A stretch of 53,589 nucleotides of DNA from Bryobacteraceae bacterium (GTDB lineage Bacteria > Acidobacteriota > Terriglobia > Bryobacterales > Bryobacteraceae), in NCBI GenBank assembly GCA_028275505.1, contig JAPWUP010000006.1, positions 1 through 53,589 of the forward strand, in the 5' to 3' direction. Position 1 is the first letter of the stretch; every line of letters begins with the position of its first letter. The position numbers and the translations under genes were made by a program. The notes below the pieces were generated by a model. The model saw only the letters and a list, made by a program, of their open reading frames with translations, was not told where the DNA came from and searched no databases. Shown here piece by piece: positions 19,041 to 27,768 of the stretch.

Positions 19041-19429
19041 TGACGGGGCTTTCGTGGCCGACGACCGCGCTGCTGCTGCTCCTGCTCGTGGCTGTCTGGC
19101 GCTGGAATCACTGGAAGGCCCGCGCCCGGTCTCATCGTGAGGAGCTGGCTGCGCTTCGCGAGGCGATTCACGCGCTGGCGTACGAGTCTACAAACGCGGC
19201 CAACGCCATCCGTGCTCACCTCGGCGACTTTCGACAAGCCAACCCGGCACCCGCCATGCCCGAACACCTGGAGCAGATTGCCGAGGGTGTGGAGCGCATC
19301 GCGCGCATCGTTCGCATCGCGGACGATCCCGTCGCCTGGTATCGTGATCGGAAGCGGACGCCCGGCCAGCGCCCACAACCAACCGCCCAGCCCACGGCGC
19401 CCATGATCGGCGACCTTACGCAACGGTAG
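19037..19429 (+). CDS. membrane-anchored protein resembling a histidine-kinase dimerisation domain without its histidine
   Basis: A 130-aa protein starting at ATG 19037, overlapping the radical SAM stop. Residues 5-22 form one membrane helix ('WPTTALLLLLLVAVWRW'). The cytoplasmic part, 'ALAYESTNAANAIRAHL' followed by 'EHLEQIAEGVERIARIVR', has the spacing of a HisKA two-helix hairpin. The usual H-E/D pair is Y-E here and no ATPase domain follows; the protein ends in a proline-rich tail. This family resemblance is my reading by eye and uncertain. If right, it could dimerise or compete with a kinase. Otherwise it is simply a coiled-coil membrane protein of unknown role. Confidence 0.55.
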   Translation: MMTGLSWPTTALLLLLLVAVWRWNHWKARARSHREELAALREAIHALAYESTNAANAIRAHLGDFRQANPAPAMPEHLEQIAEGVERIARIVRIADDPVAWYRDRKRTPGQRPQPTAQPTAPMIGDLTQR

Positions 19430-19523
19430 CCCCCGGAGCGTCTGCGCCCATCCCTTGCGCTCACGGTTTGGTTGATCCCGAGGCGCGAAGGTGCCATCAT
19501 AAGGGCAGGCCCTCGGCCTTCCC

Positions 19524-20894
19524 ATGACCCTCTCGGAAAAATACGAGCTTCTTGACCTGATTGCCGAAAACGAGACGCGCACGTACCTGGCGCGCGAGCG
19601 GGCCACGGTCCGCATGGTGATGGTCCACCTGCTCCTGCCCAGGCCGGACCGCATCAGCCTGCTCGAGATGGTCCTGCGAACACGCCTCATCCCTGCATCG
19701 CCGGGCCGCCTTCAGATCCTGGATCTCGGTGAGCACGAAGGGAACCCGTACGTGGTCACCGAGATCATCCCGGGCTTCACCACGCTGCGCAACTGGCTCG
19801 AGGCAGAGTTGGCTTACGCGAGCGCGCCGAGGCCAGCCGCGCCTCCGCCCCCGCCCGCTCCCAAGACTCCCCCGTCCGCACCCAAGCGAGATCCCGGCGA
19901 GTTCACGCAGCTGTTCCAAGTGGTCATGTCCGGGATTGCTGGACCACGAGACGTGAGCATCCAGCCCGCAGGGCCAGCTCCCGACGAAACACCCAAGCCC
20001 GAGCCGCTCCAGCCACCTCCTCCGCCACCACCGCCGGCGGCTTCACCCGAACCGGGCGAGTTCACGCGAATGTTTCAGGCGGGCTGGTCGCAGCCGCCAG
20101 CGCCCGCCCCGCCCCCCACCCCCTCTTCCCAAGGACTCCCTCCACCTCCTGTCCCGGAACCCGGGGAGTTCACGAGGATGTTCCAGAGCCCGGTTGCTCA
20201 GCCGCCTCCTCCACCGCCTTCCGGCGCACCGGTGTTTCCCGTGCCGGAGCAAGCCCAACCCATTCGCGAGCCCGGGGAATTCACGCGAATGTTCCAGCAG
20301 GGTATGCCTGCAACTCCCGCGGCGCCAGACGCGACTTCTCCTGGTCCTCCCTTGCCCCCTCCGCCCGAGCCGGGGGAGTTCACGCGGATGTTCCAATCCC
20401 CGTTGGCGCCGCAGCCTATGGAGACCCAGCCGCCGCTCGGCGTTCCGCCGGCCAGCCCACCGTTTCCCACAGTTGCCCCAAGTCCACCGTGGGGGCTGCC
20501 CGTGACGCCGGCTCCGACCGCGCCTGACCTGAGCGGCGGTCCCGGTGGCTCTTCGGCAGGCGAATTCACCCGCCTCTTTGGTGCTCCCGGACCCGCGCCC
20601 GCTGCGCCAGCACCGCCCGTGGGCTCGGCACCCGGCGGCGCTACCCAGCTCTTTTCGGCGGCCCAAGCGCCTCCTTCCCCGCCCCCGGCGGAAGCCTCAA
20701 CCGGGCCGGGGGAGTTCACGCGAATTACCTCCACGGCGCCGTTCGAACCGCCTCAGCCCGCTCCTGCTCAGGCTGCTCCACAGCCGATCCCTGCGCCCGC
20801 AGCAAAACCGGCGAACTTTCCCCTCTGGATCATCGCAGGGTCCATCCTGGTCATCGTGATCTTGCTCGTCGTGTATTTCCTCGTGAGGCGCTAA
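19524..20894 (+). CDS. tail-anchored proline-rich protein with GEFTRMF repeats
   Basis: A 456-aa protein. Residues 1-96 form a folded head with 'EKYELLDLIAENETRTYLAR' and 'GRLQILDLGEHEGNPYVVTE', like the N-lobe of a protein kinase but lacking the catalytic lobe. Residues 97-431 are proline/alanine linker carrying a short repeated peptide GEFT(R/Q)(M/L)F at about 125, 178, 214, 251, 284 and 346, with decayed versions at 371 ('GGATQLF') and 396 ('GEFTRIT'). Residues 432-453 are a C-terminal membrane helix followed by RR. The design suggests a membrane-tethered array of docking peptides for a partner. I recall similar repeats in Acidobacteriota proteins, but no function. It ends 12 nt from the convergent tssK. 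Confidence 0.7.
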   Translation: MTLSEKYELLDLIAENETRTYLARERATVRMVMVHLLLPRPDRISLLEMVLRTRLIPASPGRLQILDLGEHEGNPYVVTEIIPGFTTLRNWLEAELAYASAPRPAAPPPPPAPKTPPSAPKRDPGEFTQLFQVVMSGIAGPRDVSIQPAGPAPDETPKPEPLQPPPPPPPPAASPEPGEFTRMFQAGWSQPPAPAPPPTPSSQGLPPPPVPEPGEFTRMFQSPVAQPPPPPPSGAPVFPVPEQAQPIREPGEFTRMFQQGMPATPAAPDATSPGPPLPPPPEPGEFTRMFQSPLAPQPMETQPPLGVPPASPPFPTVAPSPPWGLPVTPAPTAPDLSGGPGGSSAGEFTRLFGAPGPAPAAPAPPVGSAPGGATQLFSAAQAPPSPPPAEASTGPGEFTRITSTAPFEPPQPAPAQAAPQPIPAPAAKPANFPLWIIAGSILVIVILLVVYFLVRR

Positions 20895-20906
20895 GGAATC
20901 CGCGGT

Positions 20907-22262
20907 TCAGGAAGCCTGGGGCAGCAGGATGATGAGCTCGAGTTGCGGATTGGGGAAGTCGGCAGGCACGTAGGCGGCGAAGTTGCGCGCGCGGCAGATC
21001 GCTTCCCAGGCCCCGCCCGATTGGTTCAGCGCAAAGTATTGATAATTCAGCTTGATGGGAATCGAGCTCGGTGGTTGCGGAGTGTGGATCAGCTTGACGC
21101 CGGGCAAGGCCTGCCGCACCAGATGCTCAATGTGAGTCGCCGAGCAGACTTTGATGAGCAGAGGCGCCTTGGTGATCAGGTCGGCCTCGTTCATTTCGGC
21201 CTGAATGGCTAGATACATTCGGGTGTTGACCAGATACTTCTCCTCGGCTAGCGCTGTGGCGTAAATGGAAGGCTCGACCAGTTTCAGGGGCAGCGATACG
21301 AAGTTGGCCGGTACAACCGTCTCCAACAAGTAACGCAGTTTCTCGTCCAGGTCGGCGAAGCACCGGCCCAGATCCTCGTGATCGTACAGCGGTAAATCGC
21401 GAGGCTGGATCTTCAGAGAAAAGGTCGTCAGCGATCCAGCCAGCGAGGTCATGATGTCGAAGAGCTTCTCGGGGTGACCTCGGCGCGTCTCGAACAGGTG
21501 CCTCAGCAGGGGGAAGTGGGAATTGATCGTGTAGAGGAGCCAGAAGTTGGCGATGTCCGCGGAAGTGAAGTCAGCCAGCGTCTGGTTCTTCTGCCTTCGC
21601 GTGCCCGCCAGCATGCTGCTCCGCGCCGCCAGGATCTCGATGAGCCGGCGCAAAATGGACATCAAGTAGTCGCTGGCCGCGATGTCCAGCAGAGGCGGCA
21701 CGAAGTGCGGATCGAGCTCGAAGACCCCGGCCGGCGTCCGCCTCACGCGGGCCATGCGCAGGAAGCTGGCGCCCTGACGGGTTTCGGATTCCGCCAGCAC
21801 GCGGAAATTTTTTCGGGCGATCTGGATCGGGCGCTCGGTGCGATCCCAGTTCTCGTCACGGACCACCGCGACTTCCGCGACGTATCGCGCATCGGCCGAC
21901 TCTGCGTCGGGCGCAATGTTCAGGCCGCGCTCGCGGTAGTGCGGAATGGCGAGGTAAAAATCCACCGATTCGGTTTCTTCCTCGAAGTACTGTGCCAGCG
22001 GCTTGGGCGCCGGCGCCGGGTCGGAATCGGGAATGTCGAACAGCAGACCGTCGGGCAGAATGCCCTCGGCGCGCGAGATCACCAGCAGGCCGGATTGCAG
22101 CGCTTCCTGGTTGACGGCAAAGCGCCGGAAGCCCCAAGGGCGAAAGTTCAGGGCCTCGATGCGAAACTGGAGCGTCTGCTCGAAGAACAGATCCTGCGAC
22201 TGCAAGTGCTGGGGGGTAAGAAAAGTTCCCTTGCTCCAGATGACAGGTTGCAGCCGCCTCAT
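20907..22262 (-). CDS. tssK: type VI secretion baseplate protein TssK
   Basis: A 451-aa protein starting at ATG 22262; longer frames upstream run into leuD. The N-terminus 'VIWSKGTFLTPQHLQSQDLF' is the family hallmark, and later conserved parts include 'PHFVPPLLDIAAS' near 205 and 'LPGVKLIHTPQPPSSIPIKL' near 390, with 'QYFALNQSGGAWEAI' close to the end. TssK trimers link the T6SS baseplate to the TssJLM membrane complex. No other type VI gene lies within the window, so this is either a detached part of a cluster elsewhere or serves a different assembly. It is convergent with the GEFTRMF gene and separated from leuD by a terminator-like hairpin. Confidence 0.85.
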   Translation of the reverse strand: MRRLQPVIWSKGTFLTPQHLQSQDLFFEQTLQFRIEALNFRPWGFRRFAVNQEALQSGLLVISRAEGILPDGLLFDIPDSDPAPAPKPLAQYFEEETESVDFYLAIPHYRERGLNIAPDAESADARYVAEVAVVRDENWDRTERPIQIARKNFRVLAESETRQGASFLRMARVRRTPAGVFELDPHFVPPLLDIAASDYLMSILRRLIEILAARSSMLAGTRRQKNQTLADFTSADIANFWLLYTINSHFPLLRHLFETRRGHPEKLFDIMTSLAGSLTTFSLKIQPRDLPLYDHEDLGRCFADLDEKLRYLLETVVPANFVSLPLKLVEPSIYATALAEEKYLVNTRMYLAIQAEMNEADLITKAPLLIKVCSATHIEHLVRQALPGVKLIHTPQPPSSIPIKLNYQYFALNQSGGAWEAICRARNFAAYVPADFPNPQLELIILLPQAS

Positions 22263-22302
22263 GCCGTTGTTTTCCAAGCTAGCAAGAATGGGGGCAAAAC
22301 GC

Positions 22303-22332
22303 AAAGCCGGCGTGAGGGCCGCTTCCGGCTTT
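22303..22332 (-). terminator. terminator-like hairpin at the end of the leu operon
   Basis: AAAGCCGG (22303-22310) and CCGGCTTT (22325-22332) form an 8-bp perfect stem with a 14-nt loop. Read on the minus strand it begins 1 nt after the leuD stop codon and is followed by GCGTTTTG. The loop is long and the T-run short, so efficiency is uncertain. Confidence 0.5.
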
Positions 22333-22333
22333 C

Positions 22334-22945
22334 TCAGACCCCGAGCGTGTTCACGGCGACCGGGTGGGCCTGCTCGAAGGCCCGGATATCGGCCTCTTGC
22401 AACAGGATCCAGCCCAGCTCGTCCACTCCCTTGAGCATGCACTGCTTGGCGAACGGATCCACCGGAAACTCCACGCGCCTGCCGTCCGGCAAAACCAGCG
22501 TCTGGCTGGCCAGGTCTACCTCGTATTCGGCCTCGGGATGTTCTTCGGCCAGACGGAGCAGCTCGGCGTGGATCTCGCACGGGACCACGATCGGCAGCAG
22601 CCCGTTCTTGAGCGCGTTCTGGCGGAAAATATCGGCGAAGGATGTCGAGATGACGGCGCGGAAGCCGAACTCGAGAAGCGCCCACGGTGCGTGCTCGCGC
22701 GAACTCCCGCAACCGAAGTTGTCGCCCGCGACCAGGATTTGCGCGCCTTGCGCCTGCGGCTGATTGAGAACGAAGTCGGGCCGCGGGCGGCCTTCGGCGT
22801 CGTACCGCCAGTCGTAGAACAGTTGCGCGCCCAGCCCTTCCTTGGAAATCGTTTTCAGGAAGCGGGCAGGAATGATCTGGTCCGTGTCAATGTTGTCCAC
22901 CGGGAGGGCGACGATGCGACTGCGAATTTTCGTGAACGGCTTCAT
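22334..22945 (-). CDS. leuD: 3-isopropylmalate dehydratase small subunit
   Basis: A 203-aa small subunit of isopropylmalate isomerase, which with LeuC converts 2- to 3-isopropylmalate in leucine synthesis. '[15 protein letters not shown]' at 16-30 and '[17 protein letters not shown]' near 75-91 are the family swivel-domain motifs. The start ATG overlaps the leuC stop (ATGA), which sets equal subunit production. Normal family length. Last gene of leuA-B-C-D. Confidence 0.96.
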   Translation of the reverse strand: MKPFTKIRSRIVALPVDNIDTDQIIPARFLKTISKEGLGAQLFYDWRYDAEGRPRPDFVLNQPQAQGAQILVAGDNFGCGSSREHAPWALLEFGFRAVISTSFADIFRQNALKNGLLPIVVPCEIHAELLRLAEEHPEAEYEVDLASQTLVLPDGRRVEFPVDPFAKQCMLKGVDELGWILLQEADIRAFEQAHPVAVNTLGV

Positions 22946-24342
22946 AGGTACATCCTGGGATCGGCGATCGCGCCCGCGACGGCGCTGGCGGCTGCCGTCA
23001 GCGGGCTGGCCAGAAAGGTGCGGCCGCCTTTGCCCTGGCGGCCCTCGAAGTTGCGGTTGGAAGTGGAAACGCAGTACTGGCCGGGTTCGAGCTGGTCGCC
23101 GTTCATGGCGATGCACATCGAGCACCCCGGCAACCGCCACTCTGCCCCGGCCGCCCGGAAGATTTCATGGAGACCCTCGGCTTCGGCCTCTCGCTTGACC
23201 TGCATGGAGCCGGGCACGACCAGCATCCGCACACGCGGATGAACCTTCCGGCCCTTCAGGATCTGCGCCGCCGCGCGCAGGTCCGTCAGTCTTCCGTTCG
23301 TGCAGCTCCCCACGAAGACTACGTCCACAAGGTGGCCCAGCAAGGGCTTGCCGGGTTCCAGCGCCATGTAGGCCAGCGCTTTCTCCAGAGCGGTCCGCGA
23401 CCTGGCGTCGGGCGCTTCGGACGGCTTGGGCACCGGCGCAGTGATCGGAATCCCCATCCCCGGGCTGGTGCCGAACGTGATCATAGGTTCCAGCGCGTCG
23501 GCGTCCAGCGTGACCGAGCGGTCGTAACGGGCGCCTTCATCGCTCGGCAACTGGCGCCACCGCTCTACCGCCGCTTCCCAGGCAGCGCCTTTGGGAGCAA
23601 AGGGACGGCCCGCAAGATACTGGAACGTCACATCGTCCGGCGCCACCAACCCCGCCCGCGCGCCGGCCTCGATGGACATGTTGCAAACCGTGAGCCGTTC
23701 CTCCATGGAAAGCGACCGGATCGCGCTGCCGGTGTATTCGAACACGCAACCGGTGCCGCCGCCGGTCCCGATTTTGGCGATGAGCGCGAGGATGATGTCC
23801 TTGGCGCTCACTCCCGGCCGCAGCCGGCCCTCCACCCGCACTTCGTACGTCATGGGCTTGCGCTGGAGCAGGCACTGCGTGGCCAGCACTGTCTCGACCT
23901 CGCTGGTGCCGATGCCAAAGGCCAGCGCGCCCAGCGCCCCGTGCGTGGCCGTGTGGCTGTCCCCGCAGACAATCGTCATGCCCGGTTGCGTCAGCCCCAG
24001 TTCCGGACCGATGACGTGCACGATGCCCTGCCGTTCGCTGTCCAGGCTGTAGCAAGGCACGCCGAACTCGCGGCAGTTGGCCTCGAGCTGGCGGACCTGC
24101 TGCGCGGAGACCGGATCGGGGATGGGTACCCGCGGCTCCACCGTGGGTACGTTGTGGTCCGCCGTGGCCAGCGTACGATCGGGGCGGCGCACACGCAGGC
24201 CGCGCCGCCGCAACCCTTCGAACGCCTGCGGAGAAGTGACTTCGTGCACCAGGTGCAAGTCAATGTAAAGCAGCGTGGGAGCGCCGGGAACCTCTTTGAC
24301 CACGTGCGCGTCCCAGATCTTTTCGATGATTGTGCGAGGCAT
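22942..24342 (-). CDS. leuC: 3-isopropylmalate dehydratase large subunit
   Basis: A 466-aa aconitase-family subunit that carries the [4Fe-4S] cluster. Visible motifs are 'ATADHNVPT', '[21 protein letters not shown]' split across residues 130-150, 'FVGSCTNGR' near 345 (first cluster cysteine) and 'PGCSMC' near 410 (the other two). ATG 24342 is chosen, 14 nt after the leuB stop; a TTG at 24360 overlapping that stop is a possible alternative adding six residues. Works with LeuD, encoded next. Confidence 0.97.
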   Translation of the reverse strand: MPRTIIEKIWDAHVVKEVPGAPTLLYIDLHLVHEVTSPQAFEGLRRRGLRVRRPDRTLATADHNVPTVEPRVPIPDPVSAQQVRQLEANCREFGVPCYSLDSERQGIVHVIGPELGLTQPGMTIVCGDSHTATHGALGALAFGIGTSEVETVLATQCLLQRKPMTYEVRVEGRLRPGVSAKDIILALIAKIGTGGGTGCVFEYTGSAIRSLSMEERLTVCNMSIEAGARAGLVAPDDVTFQYLAGRPFAPKGAAWEAAVERWRQLPSDEGARYDRSVTLDADALEPMITFGTSPGMGIPITAPVPKPSEAPDARSRTALEKALAYMALEPGKPLLGHLVDVVFVGSCTNGRLTDLRAAAQILKGRKVHPRVRMLVVPGSMQVKREAEAEGLHEIFRAAGAEWRLPGCSMCIAMNGDQLEPGQYCVSTSNRNFEGRQGKGGRTFLASPLTAAASAVAGAIADPRMYL

Positions 24343-24356
24343 TGCTTTACCGCTTC

Positions 24357-25439
24357 TCAAATCTCTGCGATCAGTGCGTCCCCGACCTCGCTTGTCGTAG
24401 CAGGCTTGCCTGCCGGACGCAAATCCGCCGTCACCACGCCTTTCTCCAGCACTGTTTCGATGGCGCGATTGACCGCGGCCGCTTCCTCCTTGAGTCCGAA
24501 GCTGTACTCCAGCATCGCCGCCACCGAGCCGACCGCGCCCAGCGGGTTAGCGCGGTTCTGTCCCGCGATATCCGGCGCCGAACCGTGCACAGGTTCGTAG
24601 AGTCCCACCCACGCGCCGGACGGTCGCTGCCCCCCGAGGGAGGCGGAAGGCAGCATGCCGATCGAGCCGGCCAGCACCGCGGCCTCGTCCGAGAGAATGT
24701 CGCCGAACATGTTCTCGGTCAGCACCACGTCGAAACGCCGCGGGTTCAGGACCAACTGCATGGCGCAGTTGTCCACCAGGATGTGCTCGAGTTCCACGTC
24801 GGGATACTGTGTGGCCACTTCGCTGACCACGCGACGCCAGAGCTGAGAGACTTCCAGCACGTTGGACTTGTCCACGCTGGCCAGTTTGCGACGCCGGTTG
24901 CGCGCCAGCCGGAATGCCACGTGAGCGATGCGCTCGATTTCCGCGCGCGTGTAGACCATCGAATTCACGGCGCGCTCCTCGGGTCCCGAGCCGAAGATGC
25001 CGCGCGGCGTGCCGTAGTACAGTCCGCCGGTCAACTCGCGCACGATCACCAGGTCGGTGCCCTGGACCCGGTCATTCTTCAAAGGTGAGGCATCCAGCAG
25101 TCGCGGATAGGCGCGCACCGGGCGCAGGTTCGCGAACACTCCCAGGGCCTTGCGGATGCCGAGCAAGCCCTTTTCGGGCCGCTGGTCGGGAGGGGCGTTG
25201 TCGAACTCGGGCAAACCCACGGCGCCGAGCAAGGTGGCGTCCGCGGTCAGCGCTGCTTGCAGCGTGGCTTCGGGCAGAGGCGAACCCGTACGCCGGATCG
25301 CCTCGCCGCCGATCAGACCTTCCTGCAACACCAATTCATGGCGGAAACGCTCCGCCACCCGCTGGAGGACACGAACCGCTTCGCGCGTTACTTCCGGACC
25401 GATACCGTCGCCGGCAAGGACAAGCACCCTGAGCTGCAT
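24357..25439 (-). CDS. leuB: 3-isopropylmalate dehydrogenase
   Basis: A 360-aa NAD-dependent beta-decarboxylating dehydrogenase that oxidises 3-isopropylmalate to the leucine keto acid precursor. '[11 protein letters not shown]' at 6-16, substrate-binding '[15 protein letters not shown]' near 138, '[13 protein letters not shown]' near 193 and the nucleotide-binding '[20 protein letters not shown]' near 278. It lies 33 nt downstream of leuA in the same operon. Full length, all key residues present. Confidence 0.97.
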   Translation of the reverse strand: MQLRVLVLAGDGIGPEVTREAVRVLQRVAERFRHELVLQEGLIGGEAIRRTGSPLPEATLQAALTADATLLGAVGLPEFDNAPPDQRPEKGLLGIRKALGVFANLRPVRAYPRLLDASPLKNDRVQGTDLVIVRELTGGLYYGTPRGIFGSGPEERAVNSMVYTRAEIERIAHVAFRLARNRRRKLASVDKSNVLEVSQLWRRVVSEVATQYPDVELEHILVDNCAMQLVLNPRRFDVVLTENMFGDILSDEAAVLAGSIGMLPSASLGGQRPSGAWVGLYEPVHGSAPDIAGQNRANPLGAVGSVAAMLEYSFGLKEEAAAVNRAIETVLEKGVVTADLRPAGKPATTSEVGDALIAEI

Positions 25440-25472
25440 CGAAACCAGCGTGACAGAAATGCCGCGGCCTTT

Positions 25473-26642
25473 TCAATCGGCAGCCAGCAGCGGACGCTCC
25501 AGCACCTGTTCGATGATGGCCACGATCTCCTCGTTGCGCACGCCCTTCTTGCGGTCCGCAAAGGCGATGAAGCGCTGGTAGACTTCTTCGAGCTGCTCAC
25601 GGGTGAGGTTGTAGCCGAGGTCCTGGCAGCGTTTGGAAAGCGCGTGACGCCCGCTGTGCTTGCCCAGGATGAGCTTGGATTCGGGCACGCCCACCGTCCG
25701 CGGGTCCATGATCTCGTAGGTGGTTCGCTCCTTGAGGAAGCCGTCCTGGTGAATGCCGGCCTCATGCGCGAAAGCGTTGTCGCCCACGATCGCCTTGTTG
25801 GGCTGCGGGCCGAAACTGATGAGGGAGGCAAGCAGCCGACTGGCCGGGTAAAGCTGCTCAGTGACGATGCCGGTCTCGTAGGGCAGCAGGTCATGCCGCA
25901 CCTTCATCGCCATGACCACTTCTTCCAGCGCGCAGTTGCCGGCCCGCTCGCCGATCCCGTTAATGGTGCACTCGATCTGACGCGCCCCGGCGCGCACGCC
26001 GGCCAGCGAGTTTGCCGTGGCCAGTCCCAGATCGTTGTGGCAGTGGACGCTGATGATCACAGAATCGCCGAGCGCCTGGGCTACCTTGGCGACCAACGCG
26101 CCGAACTCCTCGGGCAGCGAGTAACCCACCGTGTCCGGCAGGTTGATCGTGGTGGCGCCCGCTTCCACCGCGGCGCGGCACACCTCGATCAGGTAGTCCG
26201 GCTCGGTGCGCGTGGCGTCCTCAGCGGAAAATTCCACGTCCTCGACGTACCGCCGTGAAAGCGCGACCGCGGCCGCGGCCTCCTCCAGCACCTGCTGGCG
26301 CGACTTGCGGAGCTTGTAGCGCAGGTGGATGTCACTGGTAGCGATGAAGGTGTGAATGCGCGGCCGGCGGCAGGGTTCCAGAGCGCGGGCGGCCCGTTCC
26401 ACGTCCAGAGTGCAGGCGCGTGCCAGAGCCGCCACCCGCACGTCGGGAAACTCGCTGGCAATGGTTCGCACCGCCTCGAAATCGCCGTCGGAGGCGATCG
26501 GGAAGCCGGCCTCGAGAATGTCCACGCCGAGCTCCACCAGCTTGCGAGCCATGCGCAGCTTTTCGGGAACGGTCATCGAGCATCCGGGCGACTGTTCGCC
26601 GTCACGGAGCGTGGTGTCAAAAATAAAAACGCGATTGCTCAT
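25473..26642 (-). CDS. leuA: 2-isopropylmalate synthase, short form without the LeuA regulatory domain
   Basis: A 389-aa Claisen-condensing enzyme joining acetyl-CoA and 2-oxoisovalerate, the first committed step of leucine synthesis. '[14 protein letters not shown]' at 7-20, '[14 protein letters not shown]' near 200 and '[16 protein letters not shown]' near 235 mark the metal site and barrel, followed by the linker region ('[13 protein letters not shown]'). It ends after about 60 residues of the linker/communication domain, whereas classical LeuA continues for over 100 residues of the leucine-binding domain. The neighbouring leuBCD genes favour leuA over homocitrate or citramalate synthase. 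Start ATG 26642; longer frames lack conserved sequence. Confidence 0.9.
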   Translation of the reverse strand: MSNRVFIFDTTLRDGEQSPGCSMTVPEKLRMARKLVELGVDILEAGFPIASDGDFEAVRTIASEFPDVRVAALARACTLDVERAARALEPCRRPRIHTFIATSDIHLRYKLRKSRQQVLEEAAAAVALSRRYVEDVEFSAEDATRTEPDYLIEVCRAAVEAGATTINLPDTVGYSLPEEFGALVAKVAQALGDSVIISVHCHNDLGLATANSLAGVRAGARQIECTINGIGERAGNCALEEVVMAMKVRHDLLPYETGIVTEQLYPASRLLASLISFGPQPNKAIVGDNAFAHEAGIHQDGFLKERTTYEIMDPRTVGVPESKLILGKHSGRHALSKRCQDLGYNLTREQLEEVYQRFIAFADRKKGVRNEEIVAIIEQVLERPLLAAD

Positions 26643-26779
26643 CGTTGCCGCTTTTTCCACCGGGGTACGGCGCGAGCGGCCGTTATCGGCCGCCCGCGCT
26701 CTGCGTTCGGAATCCCGGCCACGGCCTGTTGCTCCTGACCGGGAACCTTCATTATGGAGCCACAGCCGTGCATTTTGCA

Positions 26780-26824
26780 AATTTATTGTTTTCTTGATTC
26801 CAATCAAAAAATGTGATCTAATAA
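26780..26824. promoter_or_regulatory. divergent promoters and palindromic LysR-type site between leuA and lysR
   Basis: The palindrome TTGATTCCAATCAA (26794-26807) sits in an AT-rich island between the divergent genes. Its right half, read on the minus strand, is a -35 (TTGATT) with TAAATT 16 bp further (26785-26780), pointing to leuA. Its left half is a plus-strand -35 with TCTAAT at 17 bp (26817-26822), pointing to the regulator. One bound LysR-type protein could therefore govern both genes. A second palindrome, TTTGCAAA, lies at 26774-26781. Confidence 0.55.
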
Positions 26825-26865
26825 AAAATGCTTATCGCCATCGCGATTTCCATAAGGAGCCCGCA

Positions 26866-27750
26866 GTGGAGTTCTACCTCTTCGAAACCTTCCTCCATGT
26901 CGCTACCGAGCGCAGCTTCTCCCGGGCGGCGGAAAAGCTCTCCCGCACTCAGCCCGCCGTTTCCCTGGCCATCCAGCGGCTGGAGAACGAGCTGGGCGAA
27001 AAGTTGCTGGACCGCTCGGGACGCGAACTGCTGCTGACCGACGCCGGCCGGCTGGTGCTCGAGTACGCGCGCCGCTTCGAGAACCTGCGCCGCGAGATGT
27101 CGGACGCCCTGGCCGAGTTGCGCGACAAGGGCGCCGGGCGGCTGATCATCGGGGCTAACGAGTCCACCGCGCTGTACCTGTTCGAGCACATTCAGAACTA
27201 CCGGCGCCGCTATCCGCGCATCAAGGTCCAGGTGCGCCGCTGCCTGTCCAGCCGGATCCCTTCCCAGTTGATTGACGGCGATCTCGAGCTGGGCGTGATC
27301 AGCTACGATCCGGCGGATGATCGGCTGACCAGCACGATCATCTACACCGATCATCTGGCGTTTGTCGTTTCCCCCCGTCACCGCTTCGCCGGGCGCAAGT
27401 CGGTTTCGATCACCGAGCTGGGCATGGAGACCTTCATCGCCCACAGCGTGGTCTCGCCCTACCGTGAGATCGTGCTGAAGGAGTTCCAGCGACACAAGGT
27501 CCCGCTCAACATGGACGTGGAGATGCCCACGATCGAGACGATCCGGCGCATGGTGCAGCGCAATGAAGGCGTGGCTTTCCTGCCCCGGATGTGCGTAGAG
27601 CAGGAGCTGCGCCAGCGCACTCTCTGCGAAGTGCAGGTGCGCGAGCTATCCAACATCCAGCGACCCATCCGGCTCGTTTATCCCGCCCGTCGCGCTCTCA
27701 GCCATGCCGCCCAGGCCTTCGTCGAGCTGGTGGCGGAAGGCAAGCGTTGA
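26866..27750 (+). CDS. LysR family transcriptional regulator, probable leu operon regulator
   Basis: A 294-aa regulator started at GTG 26866 with AAGGAG 6 nt upstream. The N-terminal winged helix is clear: '[20 protein letters not shown]' at 8-27, then '[20 protein letters not shown]'. A linker helix and two-part effector domain follow ('[19 protein letters not shown]', '[15 protein letters not shown]', '[16 protein letters not shown]'). The family binds a T-N11-A dyad near its own divergent target, and such a palindrome lies between it and leuA. The closest functional guess is a leucine-pathway regulator or a CysB/Cbl-like protein; the effector is unknown. The downstream epimerase gene is convergent, 18 nt away. 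Confidence 0.88.
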   Translation: MEFYLFETFLHVATERSFSRAAEKLSRTQPAVSLAIQRLENELGEKLLDRSGRELLLTDAGRLVLEYARRFENLRREMSDALAELRDKGAGRLIIGANESTALYLFEHIQNYRRRYPRIKVQVRRCLSSRIPSQLIDGDLELGVISYDPADDRLTSTIIYTDHLAFVVSPRHRFAGRKSVSITELGMETFIAHSVVSPYREIVLKEFQRHKVPLNMDVEMPTIETIRRMVQRNEGVAFLPRMCVEQELRQRTLCEVQVRELSNIQRPIRLVYPARRALSHAAQAFVELVAEGKR

Positions 27751-27768
27751 TCGCTGAAGAGCTGTCCC

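Noticed and set aside
23167-24600. 477-codon plus-strand frame opposite leuC
   Set aside because: LeuC motifs are unambiguous on the other strand, and this frame has no recognisable protein features.
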